Assembly: GCA_963662175.1 (NCBI GenBank)
Contig: OY759217.1
Location: forward strand, 17,920,562 to 17,984,561
Direction: 5' to 3'
DNA: 64,000 nt
Source of the DNA: Aradus depressus
Taxonomy: Eukaryota > Arthropoda > Insecta > Hemiptera > Aradidae
Part shown: one piece after another, positions 21,401 to 32,770 of the stretch
How the letters are laid out: each line of letters opens with the position of its first letter
How positions within the stretch are numbered: the stretch's first letter is position 1
The notes under the pieces: generated by a model
The model's database searches: none
Seen by the model: the letters and a program-made list of their open reading frames with translations, nothing else
What the model was told of the DNA's origin: nothing
Made by a program: the position numbers and the translations under genes

Positions 21401-22330
21401 AAGTATAGGTATAGTCAGAAATTCGATTTCATTGGAATTTTATGGCACCATCCAAGACCCCATAAGGCACCATCCAAGACCCCATAAGGCACCATCCAGG
21501 ACCCCATAAGGCACCATCCAAGACCCCATAAGGCACCATCCAGGACCCCATAAGGCACCATACAGGACACCTATTGATTACACAGGCCAGCGATGAAAAA
21601 ACTTTTTGATTATTTTACCTTTCCTCAATGTATTTTGATCTGCTGATTTCGAAAATGACACCGAAATTGCTGTATACATACCGTTTTCTCACTAAATGCA
21701 ATTCTGATATTGTTTGTATTAGTATCTATTATCAGATAATTTTCTGTTCTTGAAAATAAAAATAATTAAATTAATAAGGTGTGTAACGTAACAAGCGCTT
21801 GGTATGGCAATTATTGTAACTAAGAAGTGCTATTATCACTATTCAGAAGGCTTTTTTCTCATTGTTATGAGCTGTTTCTCTGTGTTACCCATGTCAACAA
21901 AGTGAGAAGAACCTACTGCGTTTTGTGTTGAAGTCATGGCGAACCGTGGATGTGTAAACTCTCCAAACATATTTTTGTTATATTTGTGGAGAATTTATGA
22001 TTAAAAAACATCAAAGAAATATTACTAGTTTTATAATTATCAGTCAAGTCGGTCAAATGGAAGGTAGAGAGGGGATCAGCACAAAAACCCCAATAACAAT
22101 TCATTTAATAAATGTATTGACACGAAATGTCACATGTAAATTCAAAACCCCATTCGGAAGACACATAATAATTTTCAGAGAATCAGACAAGAGGGCTCAA
22201 ATCAAAAACCGTAATAACTACCAATGTAATGAACTTAGGTACATTAAATTTATATGAGGACATAGAAATCTATGCATCAACTATTCATTATCAGTCGATT
22301 TGTGTAGGGGGTTTATAACTTATGTGATGA
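21400..22330 (+). repeat. Family E region
   Basis: Contains AAGTATAGGTATAGTCAGAA, GTCAAGTCGGTCAAATGG-like, GGGGATCAGCACAAAAACCC, TGTATTGACACGAAATG and ATTTGTGTAGGGGG. The 86 aa frame at 21997-22257 is within the repeat and not a gene. Includes the 22-bp tandem repeat. Confidence 0.45.
21444..21571. repeat. 22-bp tandem repeat, 5.8 copies
   Basis: Units GGCACCATCCARGACCCCAT + AA, contiguous. It is an expansion of a family E segment (the same region elsewhere reads GAACCCCAT). Confidence 0.9.
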
Positions 22331-23985
22331 TTGTGACGGTGGGGAGGGGGGGACTAAACAAAAAAATGACACGTTTATTATTACACTTTAAAATAAGGGC
22401 GTAGACAATTTTCTAAAAATTAATTTCATGCAAATTTTTTTAACGTTAGTATTTTAATAAATTCATGTTATTAAAGTAAAATAACATACTTAAATAAAAT
22501 ACATTTTATTTATGAGAAATGCTGGCCATCATAAAAAACATCGAGGATCAAGAAGAAGCCGAGTGGTTGGATGACGACATGATAGATAGTAATAGGGAAA
22601 TACCTGAACCTTCTGACAGTGATCAATCTGAAATACCAATCATAACTATAGATGAACATTTAAAAACCGATTTGGGAGGAATCGTAATATTCCTCAGTCT
22701 CGAAATGTTAAATACTTAAATCACTGTTCTTTTCTTTAATTTATGAATACAGATGAATATAATATGTATGTTGTATTTATGATAAATTGAAGTTTTATTA
22801 TTCATATACAATTTAGTACTTTTCTTTAAAAAAAAATTTTAGTTTAAATTGTGGGGGGGGGGGAGAGTCATGAAAAAATGACGTCACGTTTAGGGTTGGT
22901 TCAATTAAATGTGACCAATTGTGACAAGGGGGAGGGAGGGGGTTAAAAACACCTCAAAATCGCGTGACGTAGTTTGTGAACGGCCCCTTAGAGGTAGAGT
23001 GGAAACTAAGTTGATTAATTCGTACCCCTGGTGGAGGACTTTTTTAAAATTATTTTTATTCATCCATGGTTTTACACTCGTTCTTTAACTACGTACAGAA
23101 TGTCAGATAAAATGTCATTGGTTTTCGATGAACCACTAGGTTGACCATGGTTAATATAGCCTGCCTTCAACCAACCAAGTCTCATAACCTCAGCTCTCCA
23201 GTTATTACGCTTCTATTGCTATATTTTTCTTCACTTCTAATGAGGGTATTTGGTCTGGTCTTTATAAAAAGTGGATGGAGATGTCTTTTGCTCTTCTTTA
23301 TAAAACATTCAATGGTGTCTGAAGGCACAATATGATGACGTCTTATTGTGTCTTCACACTATCCAACTTCTAATTGGGAGGGGAAAAGCATTCAAGACTT
23401 TTTCGAAGACCTGCTCCTACCTTATACCTTTCCAGAAAAAAAAAAGTCGTCGGTGACTCACCGTCTATGTACTTCCCCAGTACAAATTAATCAATTAAGT
23501 TTTCGCTGTCCCTACAAAGCCCCCCCCCCCCCTGGCCAGAGCAAAAAACCAAGATAAAAATTAAGTAAACTAAAAAAATAGTTTTTATTAAAAATAGATT
23601 GCTTGCAAGTTACCAATACAATTTTCAAATTTCCCGTGCGTCTGATTCCTAAATCAGCAGTCAGCTGTTACATAAATGTACATGTACTAAACAAGTCATA
23701 TTACATTTATTTAAATATACATGAAATCGATCATTTCATTTCCTCGTTCAAAATCGTCATTTATGTTATACTTTATACTCTTAAAGCTGATTTTACATGC
23801 GCAGTAAAAATGCAAAGCGCGGCAGCAGCAAATGCACGCTATTGGATGTGAGTCATTTAATTCTAAAAGCACAGAAACCACAGCGTGCATTTGCTGCTCA
23901 TTTAAAGTCAGACTAAGTATTACTGTCAGTGGTAACCTCAGAGGGAGCTTCTAGGGTTCCGAGTCTTCCAAATTAATAACAAAAA
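22331..23985. other. Unassigned; acidic short ORF and small inverted repeats
   Basis: A 66 aa frame at 22519-22719 is acidic (AEWLDDDMIDSNREIPEPSD, then DQSEIP), reminiscent of transposase N-terminal acidic regions such as piggyBac, but nothing confirms this. A small inverted repeat lies at about 23777-23909, with AGCAGCAAATGCACGCT and its reverse complement 40 bp apart. Confidence 0.3.
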
Positions 23986-23989
23986 GTGT

Positions 23990-24099
23990 GCAAAGCTAAC
24001 CACGGAAACTGCAGGCTGTGCCCCCGGGAGTCTATACCCCCCCGTCCTGTAGCCTAACTTTGCCCCCCCCCCCCCCTCAAAATCCTGGCTACGCCCCTG
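23990..24099 (-). mobile_element. hAT-type terminal fragment
   Basis: Read on the minus strand it starts CAGGGGCGTAGCCAGGATTT followed by a long G-run, a very common insect hAT terminus. No opposite end or TSD found. Confidence 0.5.
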
Positions 24100-24109
24100 T
24101 TAGTAGCGC

Positions 24110-24480
24110 CATCCTTAAAGGCTTCTCACAGGAATTGCATGTTTTCCTACTTTCTGGGTACAAAAATGAAGAAAAAAATGTGTCTATATGAGCGTTTGCG
24201 TGTGATCTGCATTCATAAGAATACCTATTGATTTTCAGCCAAATCGGACAAAGGGAAGGGGGAGATTAGAGGAAGGCTTAACACAAAAACTCTAATAATT
24301 ACCGTTGTAAGGAACATATCGACAGAAAATGTTATATGTAAATTCAAAACCCTATAGGAGTTTTCCATGGCATCAGTCAAATGGAAAGGGGGTGGTTAGT
24401 TTTAGAGGGAGAGCGAAAACATAATTGATTAATTCGTTCTGGGGAAGTACATTGTCGGTGATTCACCAACACATTTTTAT
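24110..24480 (+). repeat. Family E copy
   Basis: GATTTTCAGCCAAATCGGAC, GCTTAACACAAAAACTCTAA, CATATCGACAGAAAATG, then TTCGTTCTGGGGAAGTACAT and TCGGTGATTCACC at the end. Confidence 0.5.
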
Positions 24481-24499
24481 TTTGAGTGGAAAAAATCTT

Positions 24500-24980
24500 C
24501 ATAATAATAATGTATATTGTTTTATTACATTAAAATTATATAAATTTTAAAATTGTTATTTGTAATTTATTATATATACAAGGAAACCATATTAAAACAA
24601 TTATGTGAACATACAACTAATTTTAAAAAAATAGCTTAATTATATGAACAAATATATAATAAAAAATACAAATAAATAAAAGACCAGCTATAGTTAGATA
24701 GTGGATAAAATACAAAACTTAACGTTGATTTTAGAAAAATGTAGAAAGGCCCTGATAAGACCTTTTTCTACTCATCTAACAGAATAAATAACCTTGAGGG
24801 AACCTTGAGCTATGACATATCTTGAAGGGAAACACATAAGTTTCTAAGCTCACAAAATATTTTGGTAGTTATGAGGGAGTGACGTAGCTAGAGGTGCAGG
24901 CTATCATAGGACAGCCACCGACACTCACGATTACACTTACTAATAATAGTATCAATTCCATGGGGCATACTCTCCTGGCG
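24500..24980 (-). other. Presumed neuroligin 3' UTR and 3' flank
   Basis: AT-rich and non-coding, directly downstream of the EISV stop codon. A TTTATT on the plus strand at 24521-24526 would read AATAAA on the minus strand and is the only simple poly(A) signal I noted. Where the UTR ends is inference. Confidence 0.4.
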
Positions 24981-25564
24981 TTAGACAGATATCTCCTGTA
25001 TCTGTACCCTCTTCTTCATGAGTGAGGGTGTGGTGGGGGTGGCTGGCCTCAGTATGCCGGCCCCTCCTGGAGGCGGCACTGCTCTGGGCGGGGGCGGTGG
25101 CTCTGGGATAGAGGGACTAGCTACCCCTTCCGGGTACCCGGGTGGAAAGCTCCTTCCACCCCCAGGTGAACACTTGAACTCCTGCAATTCCACTGGACAA
25201 CTCTTGTCCTCCTGAGAACTACTGGACTCTTCCTTCTTCTTGTTGGCTCCTCGTTCCCGTCTCTCCCTCTGATGGTAGATCCCGGCAAAGATAAGGATGT
25301 TCAAGAGAAGGAGAAAACAACCGACGGCTATTGTGATGGTGAGTGCTGTCGTGTAGCTCTGGTAATGGGATGAGGCCAGCTTCCTGAGCAGAGAGTTGCT
25401 GTTGGTTGCTGGTCGAGCAGCAGGGCCGCTGGTCACGTTTGGAGGACACTCAGTGGTTGCTGACTCGGCCACTGGGGGCGGGGTAGTTGTCGTTGTTGTT
25501 GTGGTCGTCGTCGGAGGCCGCGTTGCAACCGGTGGCTTCTCCAAGCTTTGTGGCCGCACTGAAC
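24981..25564 (-). CDS. Nlg: Neuroligin, last coding exon (stalk, TM helix, cytoplasmic tail)
   Basis: Encodes 193 residues plus stop. Neuroligins are postsynaptic adhesion proteins that bind neurexin through an inactive cholinesterase-like ectodomain. Exon residue positions: Thr/Pro-rich juxtamembrane stalk about 7-50, with ten consecutive Thr at 18-27 and an N-glycosylation sequon NVT at 42; a hydrophobic helix about 71-96 (TALTITIAVGCFLLLLNILI) flanked by HQRERRER; a Ser-rich stretch at 113-116; then a Pro-rich tail with PEPPPPP. The helix closely resembles vertebrate neuroligin transmembrane segments, which is the main basis for the call. The tail ends EISV, which would fit a class II PDZ ligand (hydrophobic at 0 and -2) rather than the vertebrate class I type; that is inference. 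The acceptor is TTTCTTTCAG just above 25564. The exon starts in phase with the one nucleotide left over from the exon ending at 50152. An ATG at 25599-25601 is intronic and is not the start. Confidence 0.9.
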
Positions 25565-26370
25565 CTGAAAGAAAACAACAACATGTAATTGGTAACATCA
25601 ACGAGATTTGGGCCTCTTACCACAATTAATGGAAGTATCCGTTAGTATAATATTTATTTTGAATAAATAGATAAACTAATGTATGAAGCAGTTTGTATGC
25701 TAAAAACAGGGGGGACCAGCATTTTTTTTTTTTTTGTTCAAGGGGAGATGAAAATGTCTCTAATATGAAACCAAGAGCCTGTCAGTCTTTAACTTTTTTC
25801 ATTTCAGTTACACATAGTATATAGGAGAAGTTTCATGTTTTCCGACCTCCTTCTCGGTGAATCACCGGCAAGGCACTTCCACACCACAAAATTATCAACT
25901 AAGTTTTTGCTCTCTCTCTAAACTCTTCTTCTAAGTTGAGGTACACCACATATATGTTTGTATTATCTGTTATTAATATTTGGTTCCACATATATGTTTC
26001 AAGTTATCTAAATCTTAATATTGTTATTAATTTTATTTCTATTTTTTATTATTTACTTACTATTTGTTCTTATTTATTTGTTATTTTCCCCGTATTAGTC
26101 TAGTGATATTGTTTTATGTAAATTTAGAACTAGGTTTTGTTAAGAAATATTTCATGAGTTAGCTAACGGTACAGCCGGGGGACTCCCAAGTTCTAATAGC
26201 ACCCTTTGACCTGAGATGTATTTGAAGGGTCGCTCTCTGCAAACTGACTTAGTTCATAACTAGACCTGACGATGGTATAAAGCCGAAACCGGTAGTTATA
26301 TATGTATATATATATCTTTAGTGGAATAGACAATATTTCAAAAAATAAGTTTGTTTTATTTATTAAACTC
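25565..26370. other. Start of the 24.6 kb intron; family E end and unassigned sequence
   Basis: The intron downstream part spans 25565-50151. Here a family E end (GAATCACCGGCAAGGCACTT) sits at 25855 and a LINE-type motif CTGACGATGGTATAAAGCCG, AAACCGG at 26267-26295. No exon seen. Confidence 0.4.
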
Positions 26371-26780
26371 TTCTTATTTTTCTACCGATGTGACTGAAAA
26401 TCAATAGGTGTCTTACTCAAATAATTATGAACTCTTATATAAAACTTCGTGACGATACATTCATTACATGACTAGTTGGTTTATGAGTTAAGCCCTCCCC
26501 AGTTAACATGTTTACAATACACAGACCGACAGGAATTTTTGACCTCCTCCTCCCTAAACCCCCATTCCTTTTGGCCGATTTGACTGAAAATCAATAGGTG
26601 ATGGTACTGGATAACATGTAACCTTTCGTGTCAATACGTTCATTCTTATCATGTTCACAGACACACATTACACACAAACAGACGATTTTTGTTTTCATTA
26701 TAGGAATCAGGAGGTTGGAAAACATCAAATTCTATTGAAAACTCAACATCGAATTTCTGACAGATAATCATAAGAAAATA
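26370..26780 (-). repeat. Family E copy, reverse orientation
   Basis: Runs from TTTTCTACCGATGTGACTGA to GAATTTCTGACAGATAATCA. Two similar internal units (GACTGAAAATCAATAGGTG at about 26390 and 26580) show that family E is internally duplicated. Confidence 0.5.
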
Positions 26781-26849
26781 GCCATGTTAAAAAGTCCTAT
26801 TTCTTATCTAAAAACTTTAATTGTTGCTTTCATTTTTCATTTTTATTTT

Positions 26850-27195
26850 CTTGGGAGAGATCCGCCATCCATATCCTAGAATCGTAATTACTTTTATTTA
26901 ATATTTTTATTATTATCATAAACTTTTTTTTAGTTTTATATACTGATAGTTGTGAACTGAGGAAGGAGCCCGTGATCGCCCCGAAATATCTTTCTGAAAG
27001 AAGATTTATCTATAGTAATATAATTAAAATATAAATAGTATCTATGCAATTAGGAAATTGATATTCATGTATCTTACATTAGTTACCTATTATTCATTTA
27101 AATATTATTTTTTTATCTCTTTATACTTTATAAAATATTTTGATGTACACAATTGTATGATGTATCCAATTACAGCTATATGGTTTAACGGAAAT
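26850..27195 (+). repeat. LINE-A 3' UTR
   Basis: GAACTGAGGAAGGAGCCCGT...CCCCGAAAT, then ATGGTTTAACGGAAATAA at 27180-27196, the LINE-A 3' terminal phrase (also at 36431 and 60600). Confidence 0.6.
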
Positions 27196-27196
27196 A

Positions 27197-28330
27197 ATAT
27201 TAGTATATCATAGCTATGGTCACAGAGAATAAGTTGTTAAGTTGTAAAATGGCCAAAATGAGTTAAGTGCATTGTGATGATTTCCCAAGCCATCTGCGCA
27301 CTGTGAAGAAGTTGGGAGCTCAGAATTCTAATACTTTCAGTCTCGGTTTAATCAAATAAATCTACTTCTTTGAGGAATCATTCACCAGATAACTGCATTT
27401 ACGGCAGACTATTCCAAGTGAAGAGGGTGTTTTCAGTTAAATCAACTTGCTCAACTTTAGAGAGACATAATTCGTGAGTATTTCAAAAAGTATGGTTAAT
27501 AAGTAGGTAAGTGTCTATAAAAGTTAGGTAAGTGTGGTCAATAATTAGGTAAGTGATGAGGAATGATTTGGTAACTAAGGGAAAATCCAAGAAAGGATTA
27601 ACAATATTAATTTTCATTCACTTCTATAGATTTAGAAGGTATATGATTAATAATGATGCAAACATAATTTATTTATTCAAAAAATTGGATTTACACCATT
27701 AATGCAAAAGTAAAAAAGTGCTGCCCTGAAAAGTAACGAATTTAGACATCAATTTATTCCCTGTAACCACAGTTATATTCGTTTATTATATATTAGATTC
27801 GTATTATATTATATACTTCGCATTGGTGTGGAAGTAAAAAGTCAATTGAGTAGCTCTATAATAGTAGTTATAATGGTGGGAGAGAGCCAGATAACAGTCT
27901 ATTAAACATTCATGTTATACAAACGAAGCCCGTTGACACCATATTGAGAGAGGTGGCCTGTGTTGGAGAGGCTTTGAGGGAGATTAAAAAGAGAAAAATC
28001 TGATTTGTGACGCCAAAACAAAAGTTCAGAAGTTTTTTTTATACATTCCCCAGCTTTACATTTAGGGGAAGTTATGTAATCGATTAGATATTTTATTAAT
28101 TTTTTTCTCCGAAAATTTACGTTTTTCGACACCCTGATTCCAGAGATGATAAATTGCTTCTATTTGACTTTGAACATGATAACTCCTGATTGAATGAATA
28201 TATCGTCAACAATTTTTATAAGTTTATCCGCAACTTCATAAGGATGACATTCTTTTTAGAGGAGTGCATCATGTCGTATCATCATGTATCATGACTGTAT
28301 CATCAACAAATGTATAAACAAGTTTAATAT
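27197..28330. other. No gene seen
   Basis: Intronic, unassigned; a repeated GGTAAGTGTG/TAGGTAAGTG word occurs at 27500-27560. The 76 aa minus frame at 27902-28132 has no family resemblance. Confidence 0.3.
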
Positions 28331-28488
28331 GATAAAAATAATAATAATAAAATAATAATGAAACCATAATAGTTAAACCATAACATGGTAATAGGATACG
28401 TCATAAGAATTTATACATTAAGATAGCTTATAAATTAGATACATAAAAAGCTATTAGCTCTTAGAGTCTGATACACATGATTAGTAAA
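28331..28488 (-). repeat. LINE-A 3' end, minus strand
   Basis: Read on the minus strand: ATTCTTATGACGTATCCTAT, TACCATG, GGTTTAAC and an (ATT)n-type tail; compare 60560-60640 on the plus strand. Confidence 0.6.
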
Positions 28489-28490
28489 AA

Positions 28491-29165
28491 AGGGCGCCGG
28501 TAGCTCAGTGGTATGCGTGCTTGCCTTCTGTGCTCAAGATCGTGGGTTCGAAACCCGGCCGAGGCCTTTACATTATTATATCTTGGAAGTAAAATAAACT
28601 TAAGCACGCTCTCCTTCGTATGGGACGTTAAGCAATGGTCCCGAGCCTGTACGTTGTCAGGTACCTACTCGTTAAAGACCCCTTGCCCTAGATCAGCGTT
28701 TCCCAACCTGTGGTACGAGTTGCTGGTTGGTGGTACGCGAAAATTTTTCAATAATGGCGGACATAAAAAATAAAAAAAAATAAATCATAAAAATACCATA
28801 GAAACGTTTTTTCCTATAATTCATAAAAATTATTTAAATAAATAATATTATACAGTAAATTTGTTAATATGTACAGTCGATGATCGAAAATCCGGCAATG
28901 GATATCGTTTTTTTGGAGTGCACTTTTAAATTTAAGCCATCAGTAACTTGAGATGTCGCCGCCACTGTTGTGATGGCGCTGCACTCTCGTTCACTTCACC
29001 GCGCGGCTTACAAGTGACAGGTTATTGTTATTGTTATTGGCCTAGATGAATAAAAACTCCCACAGTAGAGTCGGGCTCATGTCCACCAGAGTGACGAAAG
29101 AGCGCTCTGGTAGTAGACGGTATGACCTCTTAGTTAAAACCCCGGCATGAGACGTAATAACTGAC
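28491..29165 (+). mobile_element. SINE1 split by a hAT-type insertion
   Basis: SINE1 head and body 28491-28693 and the remainder 29040-29165. A 346 bp insert (28694-29039) separates CCCTAGAT from GCCTAGAT. Before the split the element reads CGGTAGCTCAGTGGTATGCG and GGTTCGAAACC. Confidence 0.8.
28694..29039 (+). mobile_element. hAT-like MITE inside SINE1
   Basis: Begins CAGCGTTTCCCAACCTGTGG, a typical hAT terminus, flanked by 8 bp near-duplications CCCTAGAT (28686-28693) and GCCTAGAT (29040-29047). The right terminus is degraded. Interior AT-rich with a GC-rich end. Confidence 0.6.
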
Positions 29166-29279
29166 TAATCAACTAATTACTATTAAAAAATAAAATGAAA
29201 TGAATAAGTAAGTAGGTACCCTTAAAATATATGAGTACTAAAATAATAATATTAATAAATAGAGTAGATACAGTTTTTA

Positions 29280-29544
29280 ATTTAAATTGAAATTAAGATA
29301 AATGACTTGTTTTGTTGGAGCAGAATCAGCCGAGGGGAGGGGGCTCAACTCAAAAATTCCAATAACTACCGATGTAATGAATGTATCGACATACAATTTA
29401 TAATTTAAATCAAAAACCCCATTAGTATAAGGATTCGCCATTATGTAAGTTCAAATATTGATTTTTTGGAGGGGAGAAACGTAATTGATTAATTCGTGCT
29501 GAGGAAGTACATAGCCGGGGATTCACTTTTAAAATGTGTGTCAT
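29280..29544 (+). repeat. Family E copy
   Basis: GAGGGGAGGGGGCTCAACTC, CCAATAACTACCGATGTAAT, TGTATCGACATACAATTT, then TTCGTGCTGAGGAAGTACAT near the end. Confidence 0.5.
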
Positions 29545-29636
29545 GTCCACCAGAGTGACGAAAGAGCGCTCTGGTAGTAGGCGATATGACCTCGTAGTTA
29601 AAGCCCGGGCATGAGTCATAAAACCTAACCTAACTT
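29545..29636 (+). mobile_element. SINE1 tail fragment
   Basis: From ATGTCCACCAGAGTGACGAA to CATAAAACCTAACCTAAC; inserted in or appended to family E. Confidence 0.75.
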
Positions 29637-29847
29637 TTAAAATGTTCACACGTCAGTCAACAATTCAATCTGTATATAAGTCAGTATATAAGTCCTCGTC
29701 TCTACAGCTAGGCTGTTGACCCTGGGTTCGTTGATCCTAGTTACAGGTCCTGCTTTTTGGACTCAAGCCAATCGGCTACAATGGGGCTACAGTTTAAAGT
29801 ACAAACTTATTCAGTAGAACATTATCTATACTGAAAACAAGGTCATA

Positions 29848-30756
29848 CAGTAGACTCTCCCTTATCCGGCGTTCTGTTAACCGGCGCGCTCCCTTATCCG
29901 GCGCTCGCAAAGTAATATCAAATTTGTTAAACTAAAATTAACATTCAATTATTTGATGATCAATTATATATAGAGCCACGTGTATTTACGAGCACATAAT
30001 TCCGTAACTCACGAATCTTTCATGTATTTTTATTGTACATACATATGTACATTGTATTTATAATGGGAACGCTAATAGAATATTTTATTACTTCACTAAT
30101 ATCATATAAATAAATTATAATAAATACATAGTTGAAAATCAAACATTTATAAAAAATGTTTCCTAGAATAGAAAAACAAAGATACCGTCCCGTCCGTGGC
30201 ACAATATCGTCTTATCGGGAAATGAACATTTAACTAGTGAAGTCAGAGTTTAATTTTTTTCCACAGAAACCCTCCCCTTCTTTATTTTTCCTTTACACCA
30301 GTTCTATTTTTCTCAGTTTTCATTTGATTCTCATAGTGAAAAGAATCGTTGGATAGTTTTTCAGACGTCTTAACACTAAAGAAGTGGTGGGACTATGCAG
30401 CACAGGAACAGTGTTGTGTTAGGGAAACAAAAGAAAATAATTTTTACCGATTTTTTTAACAAATAATATTGTTAGAATTTTAGATTTTGTTTTAAATATG
30501 TATGTAATTAAACGCAGAGAAATATAGATATGTACGTACATATAATAAATCAATGTTCAGTATGTACATATTTGTCAATTTAATAAATGTTATCAACAAA
30601 ATACCTACGTGTTTTATTCCTTAGCTCACCTAAAAACACTTTTTTTATATGCTTTAATTGATATATTTTTTCTCATTAATTGATGATTTCCGTTATCCGG
30701 CGTTTTCTGTTATCCGGTGTCACGTCGGTCCCGGCAACGCCGGATAAGGGAGACTG
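29848..30756. mobile_element. pogo/Tigger-like non-autonomous element
   Basis: TA-flanked (29846-29847 and 30757-30758). Left end CAGTAGACTCTCCCTTATCC + GGCG; right end, reverse complement, CAGTCTCCCTTATCCGGCG. Extra TTATCCGGCG repeats lie just inside both ends. The CAGT...TTATCCG ends and TA target are diagnostic of pogo/Tigger. No transposase remains. Confidence 0.85.
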
Positions 30757-31349
30757 TATTATACTGAAAAAAAATATCGCATTTTCAAAAAATAGTTGAG
30801 CTACCCAATAATTGGACTTTTACTGATATTCAGATTATTTTTTCTAATTTAAGTGAAATAGAATTTCCATTATATAAATATAAAGTTTTTTTTCTTTCTT
30901 TATTTTTTTTGAAAATTTCATTACTATTCATGGTGACTTCGGCTATTGGGACAAGCCCCCCCCGAATTTATTTTTCTTCTAACTAAAGTCCCCCCGTTCT
31001 CTCTCTTCCCCGGAGAGAAACTAAAGAAAGGCAAGTTTAATTAAAGTCTCTGTCGGCAGTGAGCTCTCAACTGCACGAAAAGCTTTGGGAGTCAAGTTAC
31101 AGGACAGACTCGGGAGTTGGACGAGCGTGAGATGAACTTTTAGCACACTTGGACCATTTAGTCATAGCACACTTCACGTAAGTTTGTAAACATTTTAACA
31201 AATTGTAAAAGGGTTAATAATATTATTACAGTTACAAGCTAAAACTTTCCATTTTTACTTTCTTATATCTATGGTACAAAAAAGTATTGTAATCGTGGAA
31301 AAATCCGAGATCGAGTTTTCAACGAATTTTCCCGTTTCAATGTCCCCTG
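30757..31349. other. No gene seen; start of a family C copy
   Basis: Unassigned; from 31285 family C text (AGTATTGTAATCGTGGAAAA, ATCGAGTTTTCAACG) joins directly to a LINE RNase H remnant. Confidence 0.35.
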
Positions 31350-31785
31350 AACACGTGAAAGAGGGCAATGAAAGGGCTGATCAACTAGCCAGATCAGGAG
31401 CTGACAGAGAACCTATAGGACCGGAATCCTTTTGCGGAAACTCTAAGAGCACTGCAAGGGCGGCTATAAAACGTTGGCTGGCCAGGAAACACATCTAGTT
31501 CTGGAGAGCGGTCCCAAAGCAAAGACTCACTCTTCGTTTCGGAACACGAGAAAAGGAGCCGAGAGCTCCTAAATATGAGCAGAATGGATCTTAGAACTAT
31601 GACAGGGGTGATTACAGGACACTGTCTTATGAACAAACACCTACACAATATGGGCATCGCTAGAAGCCCTCTGAGCAGAAAATGTGGTAAGGAAAATGAG
31701 ACTCCGGTTCATATTCTATTATGTGTAAGGCACTAGAAAGCAGGAAATGTTACTGCTTCGGGTCTGCCATAATGGAACAGAAGCA
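31350..31785 (+). pseudogene. LINE RNase H / zinc-knuckle remnant
   Basis: Reads HVKEGNERADQLARSGAD (RNase H C-terminal words), GPESFCG, then IKRWLARKH; a stop at 31498; then in another frame LFVSEHEKRSRELLNMSRMD, TMTGVITGHCLMNKHLHNMG and CGKENETPVHILLC. This is the canonical end of R1/I/Jockey-type ORF2 proteins carrying an RNase H. Several stops and shifts. Confidence 0.75.
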
Positions 31786-31787
31786 GG

Positions 31788-31998
31788 TAATGGGCTTTAA
31801 CTACGAGATCCTATCGCCTACTACCAGAGCGCTCTTTCCTCACTCTGGTGCCTATGAGCCCAACTCAACTGTGGGTGCCCTAAATTTTGCCTACCCAGGT
31901 TTATATTCACCCTAGGGTCTTTATGACTGACATCGCACACGCTCGGGACCATCACTTAACGTCCCATCCGAAGGACGTCGTGCTCAAGGATTTTTCAT
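31788..31998 (-). mobile_element. SINE1, 5'-truncated copy
   Basis: Minus-strand body: TTTAACTACGAGATCCTATC, CCTACTACCAGAGCGCTCTT, CATCCGAAGGACGTCGTGCT; head absent. Confidence 0.75.
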
Positions 31999-32057
31999 TT
32001 GTATTTGTGTGTATGTGACGGAAGTTGTGAGCGCAGTCTAACGCAGAAATGATAATA

Positions 32058-32371
32058 GCTATGAGTCCCGCTAATCCGGAATAGATGGGACCGGACGGAT
32101 TAAACGGAATTTTCTATAAAAAGTACATGATAAATTTTTTTAATATTTTTTAAAATATTAGCGTAAATATTTAGCGCGCCGTCTTCTTTGTCGGCACTTT
32201 TTCATCGTAGCCAACTGAGTAAGTCAAGTCAAACTCTTTGAATTATTTTCGTACTTACCGCTCGCTAAATTAAAATTTTAATTTACTTAATTTTAATTAG
32301 TTTTTTTTTAATCCCTTCCGGATTAAGAGGGTATCCGGATAGTCGGTGTACGGATTAGCGGGAGTCCACTG
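32058..32371. mobile_element. pogo/Tigger-like MITE
   Basis: Right end (reverse complement) CAGTGGACTCCCGCTAATCC followed by TA at 32372; left end GAGTCCCGCTAATCCGGAAT with its outer bases decayed, preceded by TA at 32056-32057. 314 bp, no ORF. Confidence 0.75.
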
Positions 32372-32770
32372 TAGATGGAAATTCTCCATGTTTCATGCCA
32401 TTTCGTCGAGGTTTTCATGAAAGAAATGTCTAATTAGAATGAAAATCAAAAACTAACTTCACAATACCTTGAATACAGATAAAACCTTCGATATGCTTTG
32501 AAAGGTAGTGACTTCCCGGGGTATCGCTGATTACTACAGCTTGTAAATTACACAATGTGATTAATTTTAACTGACAATATTGTGTCGGTAGCTCAAAGGT
32601 TCCGTGCTTGACTAATTTTCTTAAGATCGTGGGTTCGTATCTTGTTCGCTTAGGTTTCTTTATATTTGAAAAGTAAAAAAAAAAAAACCTTGAGCATGCC
32701 AACCTTTGAAGGGGCCTATGCGATATAAAGTACTCCAATCCTAATTAAGCACGGGGAGGTAAAATTACCA
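32372..32770 (+). mobile_element. Unassigned flank plus divergent SINE1 (32583-32750)
   Basis: SINE1-like head TCGGTAGCTCAAAGGTTCCG, B-box region GTGGGTTCGTATC, then CTTGAGCATGCCAACCTTTG. Rest unassigned. Confidence 0.5.

Noticed and set aside
22519..22719. 66 aa acidic ORF as a piggyBac transposase N-terminus
   Set aside because: Acidity alone is not diagnostic; no TTAA-flanked CCC ends were found nearby.
25018..25629. ORFs antisense to or overlapping the neuroligin last exon (65, 76 and 77 aa)
   Set aside because: Shadows of the GC-rich exon in other frames; the neuroligin frame has clear domain structure and matching splice phase.
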